Part shown: positions 24,698 through 33,600 of the stretch, piece by piece
Numbering within the stretch: position 1 is the stretch's first letter
Layout: each line of letters opens with the position of its first letter
DNA from: Dermatemys mawii
Taxonomy: Eukaryota > Chordata > Testudines > Dermatemydidae
Reading direction: 5' to 3'
DNA: 64,000 bases
Assembly: GCA_007922305.1 (NCBI GenBank)
Contig: ML677335.1
Coordinates: 42,948,804 to 43,012,803, forward strand
Translations under genes and position numbers: made by a program
The notes under the pieces: generated by a model
Seen by the model: only the letters and a program-made list of their open reading frames with translations
Databases searched by the model: none
Told to the model about the DNA's origin: nothing

Positions 24698-27600
24698 TAT
24701 TGGGACAAAGTACAAGACATTTGACTGGAATATGTGATTCCCTTGAAACTCCTTTGGGGGTGAGTAAAGGTTTGTGGATGGGCTGGCCAGTGATTGGGAG
24801 GTTCCAGGTTTATAAATGGTTTGGGTGATGGGAGAAAGTAATCTGCTGCGAAAGATTATGCTGAACTTTTTGCAATAGGAAAGGGAGGATTTGTCACAGA
24901 GCTGGAAGCTTCTACATGTAGCTGCTTTGGAGTTATTTAAACTAGGCAGAGTAGCGAAGCTTACTTTAAAAGGAGAAAGAAATGTACCTTTTTGATGATC
25001 TCTTCCTTATACTCTTCTCAAATGTCCACCAAGGAACTGAGAGCAATCAGGGAAACGTGAGTGCACACGGGGAATTTTGTCAGGCAGTAGTACAGAAGAA
25101 AAGCTAACAAAGTTACTGAAATGACACCTTCAATGTTTAAATGTTGTATGGGAACAAAATCCTGGTAGATTTTGTGGAAATAATAAATATGTTCAAAATA
25201 ATTGAAGAAAGCATATAATTAATGCGATTTAGACCGAATATCAGCAAGGTAAATACAGAATCTTGAAGAAAAGGGGACAGCTTTTTCGGAAATGGAGACT
25301 TCTATAATGGAATGAATTGAAATGGATTCCAGTGTTGAAGGGGCAAGGTATCTATTATTAAGATGGAGCCAATTTTTAAATCTTACTAAAGACTTGAATA
25401 TGAAATCTTTTTACTCTTGAATATTACAGATCAGTTTCTCTGTGTGTGAATACATGTATGAAGTGATATTTCCTCTTTTTGCAGTGAACAAAAAGCCATA
25501 GAACTATACAAGCAATTAAAACCAAGACCTCCAGGTATGGAACAGGCTTATTCTATGACTTACATATAACTCAAACCTTGCAAGAAATCTTTGCTTTCAA
25601 TGGTAAAGATCAGACTTTTCACATTATCATTTGCAGCAGGGCAGAGGGAATGCTGGACAGGGAGGGGTGGAGATTCACTTAGAGTGGTGGCATGGGGAAG
25701 ACCTCAAGGTCTTGGTGGGAGCTGAGGGGAGCGGTTTCATGGTGTGCCTGTGCAAAGACATAGGTGATGAGTGGAAGAAATGTAGCTAACATCTGTGAGT
25801 TGTGTAAATAACATCATATATCAATTTCACTACAAAAAAATTACATGGCCCATAAAATGTAAGTTGTTTAGTGATCCTTTTCATTACACTTTCTTTTATG
25901 TGGTGTCAGAACTGCCATACCTCTTAACTTTGGCCTGGCCCTGACCATTGGGTCTGGGATAGAGGATGTAGGTGTCATGATGTATAAATCAGCCCTGTGT
26001 TACATAGCGTCACCTATAGGGCAAAAAGTGTTAGAGTTCTAGTCTTGTGGTCTAAGGCTTAATTGTTCCAGGGCTATGCATGCTGTTAATCCTTCTCAGT
26101 CAGTTACTAAGGTGTTTAGAAAATCATGCAGGTTGCCAACCCAGCCTTGTTGCTTAGCTCTTATTTTAGTGTGGGATGGTGCCATCAAAACCTTCTGTGC
26201 TACTTACAAAGCTTTTAGTTTATCAGGTCACTGTCACTGGCCAAGCAGACACGCAGTGAGAGCGGAGAGAAGAACAACAGATGTTCTAATGTCACCTTGG
26301 TGCCTTAGTGGGCCACACTCAGATTGAGTGCCTCAGATTGAGGACAGACTGCGCTATATCTTACAATCTCCCAAACTGGTGGTTTATTCTGTAATTAGAT
26401 TGACCAAGCCAGTAACAAAATAGCTTCAGAAATACCATGCTGGTTTACAAAAAGCGAAATACAGCCCCCTTTAGGCATTCGAGCCTTTGTCTCCCATCTA
26501 GACATCCAAGTCTAAAATAGTGAGGGGTTACTGCAAACCTTATTCATCATATTTAGGGCTCTACCAAATTCCCGGTCCATTTTTGTAAATTCCATGGTCT
26601 TGTTTTTAAAAAATCTTGAATTTTATGGTTTCAGATATTTAAATCTTAAGTTTCACAGTGTTGTAACAAAACATGAATTTGTAATTTAAAAATGGCAAAA
26701 TATAACCATCCAAAGCCCTAGAGACTCAGCATTTCTCAAACAGAGATCCGGACCCAACAGGGGATCGCAAGGCTTTTGTGGGAGTGGGGGATGTCATGGT
26801 ATTGCCACCGTTACTTCTGTGCTGCCGCTGTGACAGCGCTGCTTTCAGAATTAGGCAGCTGGCCAGCAGCTGCTGCTCTTCAACCATCCAGTAGGAGGGC
26901 AGTGCTGAAGTAAAGGTCACAGTACCGTTTTTCATAGCTGTGAATTTGATAGGTCCCTAACTATATTTAAAGTTCTACCACTCCGAAAAAATCAGACACA
27001 TTGCCCCCCAGGACAATGGATGTTTCAGATCTTACCCAAGTGCATGCTTATAACCAATCCTTGTTAACTAAATCTAAGATTTATTAATAAAATGAAAAAG
27101 AAAGGAAAAAAAATCTATAATATGGTTAAGAAAGCAATATACATACAAATGTGTGTAAAGTCTTAGGTCAGCTTTGCAACTGAGATGGTGAGGCTGTTGA
27201 TTTGTAGAAGTCTCTTCGGAATCCGTATAAAAGGTTACAGTCCAATAGGCAGTCCAGGTATAGAGTCTGTTCAAGTCTTTCCATGAGAATTTCAGGGTAA
27301 ACCTGGAGACTTCAGCCTTATGGCTTAGACTTTCTCTGTTCAAGGTTAAGCAGACCTGAGATGAAAAGGCTCAGGCCCAAAGCTTCCTTTATAGTTGAAG
27401 CAGGCAGGGCACTGACAGGTAACTCTACCATGTGGGCTTTCATGAAAGCGAGCTGACAGTTTGATATATCTATTCAATGGGTTCTTTCACAGACAATACT
27501 TCTAACAACAGCCATTCAAACTTTTAAGACAGTTCATAGGTTTGGTGGTTTACTATGTGGAATTACAAGCTTTGAAGAGAGATGAGGACAATAATATTGT

Positions 27601-30600
27601 TACACCACCAGTCCCATCTAAATGGTAATATTCCCCTTTGATATATTCTCCATTCTTTTGGCTGTTGAAAACATCCTCTGTTTTTTAATTTGCATTGGTA
27701 TGGATTTCTTTTGTGTCTCAATAGCACTGAATGCGAATCTGTTTTTAATAAAGGAGTCATGAAATGTTGGTTATATTACTGGTTTCTGGGATTCAGACAG
27801 CCACCAATTCAGCCTACTGTGTTTTGTGCTGAGCCAATGAGCAGAAAGTACATTTGTCTGTACTGGAGCATGGATGTGTTTCCTTGAATTCTGTTGCAGA
27901 CATACACTTGACTCATGGGAGTCAAATGCTCAGGGCCATTCCTTGAAGATAGTTATCAAAGCCACGTTAAGTAGACTAGAATATCTAACCTTTTTGCCTG
28001 TATGGTTAGAGAATCAGAGTAAGTGCTAAATGTATCTAGTTGCCTGCATCCCAGTAGAAATCTAACAATGTGATCTGATTAGCTTGTAGTTGCTAAATCC
28101 TATTCCTATCTTATAGGATACACAATTACCCCTTGTGTAAAAGGATTACTTACATGGCTAAGATCTAATCTCAAAAGTGCTCCCAAAAGGGCTCTACAGG
28201 CTACTTACAGCACAGAGTTAGTGTGCTTGGCTGTTTCAAGTGGACATGGAGACCCTTCATATTTTTATCACTGTGGCTGCAAAGGACCTACAAAGAAAAG
28301 TTGTAGCTAGTAATTTGCATGTAGCAAGGTAACATGCAAAAACTAAGTGTAGCCATGGCACCACAAGTGATAGGAGGGGCTAGGCACCTGTGTATATACC
28401 TATGGGCTTAGACAGGCACATACTCAGATGTCTAGCTGCACCACCACTACTTAGAGAGAGACTTCTATTTTTAGCTCTCTAGCTAAATGAGAACTAGCAC
28501 AGTTACGCTTCTTTGAGTTGGAAGTTACACTTCTAGGTCAAAAATTAGATGGACTTGTAGGGAGTGCTGTGGTGGAGGCCTGGAGTGGGAGTTCTGTGGG
28601 GATTATAGCACCCTTCTCTTGATGTTCCAACTTGTGCACATTTACATGTTGACATGTGACATTCTCTTCATTCACTAGTTTGTTACATTTATTATTTTGG
28701 AGGTTTGCAAACCATTAACAGGTGTTTCCTGTTTACTTAATAATTGTATCCTGGGCTAAACAAACTCTCAAACCTGAAGTCCAAATCATGTTAGTCCCAG
28801 GTTTTCATTGATACTACATTGATGAGTCTCAAGTTAGTGCTACACTGAAATACTCCCTTTACCTTTTGATTCATGCACTCTTATGACTATTCTTCTATGC
28901 CCAGCTTGGAAAAGAGCTGACTAAGGAGGGATATGATTAAGGTCTATAAAATCATGACTGGTACTGAGAAAGTAGATAAGGAAGTGTTTGTTTACTCCTT
29001 CTCAAAACAAAAGAACTAGGGGTCACCAAATGAAATTAATAGGCAGCAGGTTTAAAACAAAATGCACAGTCAACCTGTGGAACTTCTTGCCAAAGGATAT
29101 TGTGAAGGCCAAGACTATAACAGGGTTCAAAATGCTAGATAAGTTCATGGAGTATAAGTCCATCAATGGCTATTAGGCAGGAAGGCCAGGGATAGTGTCC
29201 CTAGCCTCTGTTTGCCAGAGGCTGGGAATGGGTGACAGGGGATGAATCATTTGATGATTACATGTTAATTCCCTCTGGTGCACCTGGTTTTGGCCACTGT
29301 TGGAAGACAGGATACTGGGCTATATGGACTTTTGGTCTGACCCCGTATGGCTGGTCTTATATATTTATGTAGGTCTTTATTTCTTTTGCAGAGCTTTTTA
29401 GGTGAAATCCTTTTTTGACTTGCGGGTTTGTGTCTGAACTATTTGCTGAGAAGCACTCTGCTAACCAGATGATTGGTGTCCCTTCCAGATCACGCCTACA
29501 GTGACAGCACTGACATGGTGAAGATTATCGTGCAGACGGTGCAGAGCCAGGATCGAGTTCTCAAGGAGCTCTTTGGACACCTTAGGTACCAGAAGAGCTT
29601 TCCTTTCTGGAGGAAAACAGACAAGATGCAGCTTCCGTCATTCTGGGCCTTTTAACATACTAATTCTCTTGGGTAGCAGAGAGTGCCCTTGCATTCTTAG
29701 TCCAAGAGCAAAAACTTCATTCAAAGACAGTTCAAATGGCTGAAAGGCACATTCCCATCCCTGTCCCTAAAACTTCAAAGCTAGCAAAGGGGAAGGTCTG
29801 TCTCAAATTGTCTGTTAGTGCGGCACCACAGACCCCCTATCAAGAATTGCTTTTCTCTTCAAGGACATGCAGACACTCTATACTCCTCACATCCATCTGA
29901 CTCGTACTGTAACACAGCCCCTTAATGCTTTCCCTAAGAACATTTCACATCTCCTCTGGGAACCTTCCCTCAAGGGAGTTCCGTGTACTTATGTGACACT
30001 TGCTGTAGTGGAGGGGTCCGTGGCAGGAGGTTTCTTTGAGATGAAAGACTAAAGTATAGAAAATTCTAAGTTCTGAAGCTGCCTTGCATTGAAGTTTTTG
30101 TACTGTGTACCTTGATCATTAGACCCGAAGACTTCCAGGAGCCACCATGGTCCCAAAGAATCTTTCAGTTGTGCATCAGTGCCTGCAGCTATCGGTGTAA
30201 ATGCTGAGGGACAAGTACATGTTTACTCAGTTTTTCCTCAGATAGCAAAATATAAAATCAGTGCAGCCACATTGACTCTGCCAAAGCTTTTACCGCACTG
30301 ATTGGCCAAGTGATTGTGATTTCTCCTTTGTTACAGCAAGCTGTTAGGCTGTAAGCAGAAGATTATTGATTTGCTCCCAAAGATTGAAGTGGCTCTGAAT
30401 AACATCAAGGAGGCTGACAGCTCGGTGATGCAGATGCAGGGGAAAAGGCAGAGGGAGATCTGGCATTTGCTGAAAATTGCTTGTGTAAGTGACTTTAGGA
30501 TTGAAGTCCCTAAACGCTAACAATAACCTCTAGCCAGGCAGTGTGTGACCTGTTAGATCTCTGATGGCTGGTAACGTGTTGTGGAAGTTTTGAAACAGTA

Positions 30601-33600
30601 TATGCTGAGTATATACAGGAATTGTTCTGTGGCTTATATATGCTGTGTAGTATTTGTTCCGGTGGCACTTAGAGGCCCCAGCCAGAATCAGGGCCTTGTT
30701 TTGCTGGGTGCTGCACAGACAAGCAGCAAGAGACAGACAGTCACTACCCTGAAGAACTTAGTCTCAATAGCAGGTTATTTCCTTGTTTTGGCTACGGAAT
30801 AGCACATCTGCTTCCTACACTGTCTTTGCTTCCCCAGCACAACAGCAGCAAACTGTGTGGCTGGAGTACCAGTCACATCTATTTGAGCCTGTCTCTGCTT
30901 CCCAAGGCTACCCGCTCGGGTCCTGCAGAAGTGCAAGCCTTGCATCTCCTGGCCATTTGCCTGTTAGTTCTGAAACCATATACAGCTCTCCCCAGTCAGG
31001 AGGGTTACTATAGTGCATGGCCTAGGGAGGGTGAGTGCCATAGGTGACTTTGGCTTAAAATATACAATATGTGCAATGTGGGTGAGTTACTGTGGATGTC
31101 AGAACTTTTAACAGTGGCAATTCATCGCCCTCTGGGGCTTGAATTTGTTGCCTTGATTTTTCATTGCCATAGCTTTTGCATTAATGTATATTTATCTTGA
31201 ATGATGCTTATAATGCACTAATCACACGTCTCTTGGCTTGTATACACAGTATAAACCTACATGAAGCAGGACTAAAATCTGCGTGTCCACTGAATATGTG
31301 CAATGAAGATAATTTTGCTTCTATTCTAGACTCAGAGTTCTGCTCGATCTCTTGTGAGTTCCAGCATCGAAAGTGCAGCCACTCCTCCAACTGCTACATG
31401 GCTCCCTCCAAACTCCTCTGGCAACATACCCCATCCCCTCTCTTCTATGGCAGCTCCTAGAGATGGGTAAGAGCCAATGAGGGGAGGTTACTGCTAAGAC
31501 CAGTCTGCCTCTTTTCTGAAGAGGGAAGTGTACCTATTTTATATGCAAGAGCTCTGAAAGCTTGCCCTCCTTCACTGAGTTGTAGTGAAGACTAGCTCCA
31601 ACTGCGATTCATTAACATGTTGGACTTCTTGAAAAGCACACAGCCTGTGTGCTGCCTGGTGCGTTTTGATAAAGTAACTGTGATGTTAGAGGTACCATTG
31701 TGATGGCCATGGTGTAAGAACTAGAATAGAATAAGGCGGCCTGTGAAACATTGTGAACCACAATCCACCATCTCTTCTTGTCCAAGTTCTCTTGTTGGCA
31801 GAGGCTGCCTGGCCTTTTATTAATTCTGATTAAAGCTAGCCGCATTTGATGTCCATTGCAGCTGCAGTAACCTCCATTACCTCTGCCAGGAGAGTGGGTG
31901 AGTTGTGGGGCCTCCTTACCTGCAGTTCTCCAAGGATAAGGCAATGTTCCAACCACACTCAGACTTCTTATCCAAGGCAGACTCGGTTTTATTTGCACCC
32001 AGGCTGTGTATTTGCCTGTATTTTTCCCCAAGCCACTTTCTTCCATGGAGGAGTAATGCCTCTGTACGTTAGACTGTGATTCTTCAGCTTACGAAGCAGA
32101 TATGTGTTCCAGGGGGGCGTGTGTGCCAGAGACTTTTGCATAGCAGTACTTTTAGACAGGTAGTGCTCATGTCTCTGTACAAGATGTTACCATCTAGCAA
32201 TGGTCTACACAGAAACTTTGTCCCTTCATGCAGTCCGCATATGATATGAACAGGCGAGGCAAGCATGAAACTGTTCAGTCCTGCTCAGATAAAAGGCTAG
32301 ACAGATGTGTGTAGCACAATGGACCCTCCATCTCCCCTGCATCAGAATCTTCCTCTGGAAGTTTGGTGCAAAGGAACTGAAGGGTGTTGCTTATGAATCA
32401 CCTACCTGGTGGAATATATACATCTGCATCTACTCGAAGAAGAAACAGTTACTTATAGTAACTGTGGTTCTTCAAAATGTGATGCAGACGTGTATTCCAC
32501 AACTCATCCTCTGTTCCCTCTGCATCAGTGTCTTCCCCTGGGCATTCAGTGCCAAGGAACTGAGAGGGGTTGCGGTGGTGCTGCTTCATGGTGCCACCCC
32601 TCTAAGAGTACTGTTAAGCAAAAGTCTCTGGCCTGCAGGGTCCACACATACCTAGCTGGAATACACATCTGCATCACATCTTGAAGAACCACAATTATAG
32701 AAAGTAACCATTTCTACATCATGCAGTATTTATGACTAGAAGGTCACCTGTTTTTACAAGATACTTTTTGGATAAATAGCATGAGAGCAGTGTTAAGATG
32801 CAATGAATTTGACAGGCCTGGTAATCGTATTTACAGAACAGTGAGTGTTTTGCCATTTGCCATGGAGGAGCTCTTAAGATCATACTTGGTTACTCAGAGT
32901 TTTAGAAATTGGCTGCTTCAGATTAGATCCCAGGTAATTCATGATATTTCTGCTCATCTTTGAGGTCTCCAGTATTATGGCACCTCTGTGGAACTCCTCC
33001 ATGTCCTGAGTGAAGTGCAGGACATTATTGTGCAGTGAACCATTCTTAACTTAATCTTTGCCCTGTGGATGGTGGCTGGACGCTCTCTGTCACTCCCTTG
33101 GCATCAGCAGATTGGCATTCCAAATACAGCTGCAGAGTAACTTTTAAATTTACAGCAGTTTATCTGCAATTCTATCTCCTGCTCTCCCTGTTCTGCTCCT
33201 TCCAGAGGAGTGAATCAGTCACAGTTTAAATCTGCCCCCTTATGCCTTTTTTATAGGGAAGTTTTTGCCCGTGTGATAGAAGAGAATCTGAACTATCTGG
33301 ACCGCTTTAGCACTATCATTCAAGAGGCAAAGCAGGAGCAGACCAGCAGCATGATGGTAAGTCTGTTTCTATGATTCAAAGGCTTGATTTTCAAAGCTGT
33401 CATTGGCTTGGAAGCTTTTGCTTACTGAGTACTTCTTAAAATGTATCTCTGGTCCTTTGTGACTAGTCAGGTTACTGCTGTCAAGTATGTGTACAGTGTT
33501 CCGGTGTTGTTCACAAAGGATAGCAGGAGCACTGACAAAAGCATCAGCTAAGGAATCCTATTCCTAGCTCTGGAAATGTGCAAGGTAGAGGAGCTATTCA

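Noticed and set aside
31612..32046. 144-codon reverse frame
   Set aside because: No motifs, no splice or start context; an intronic chance frame.
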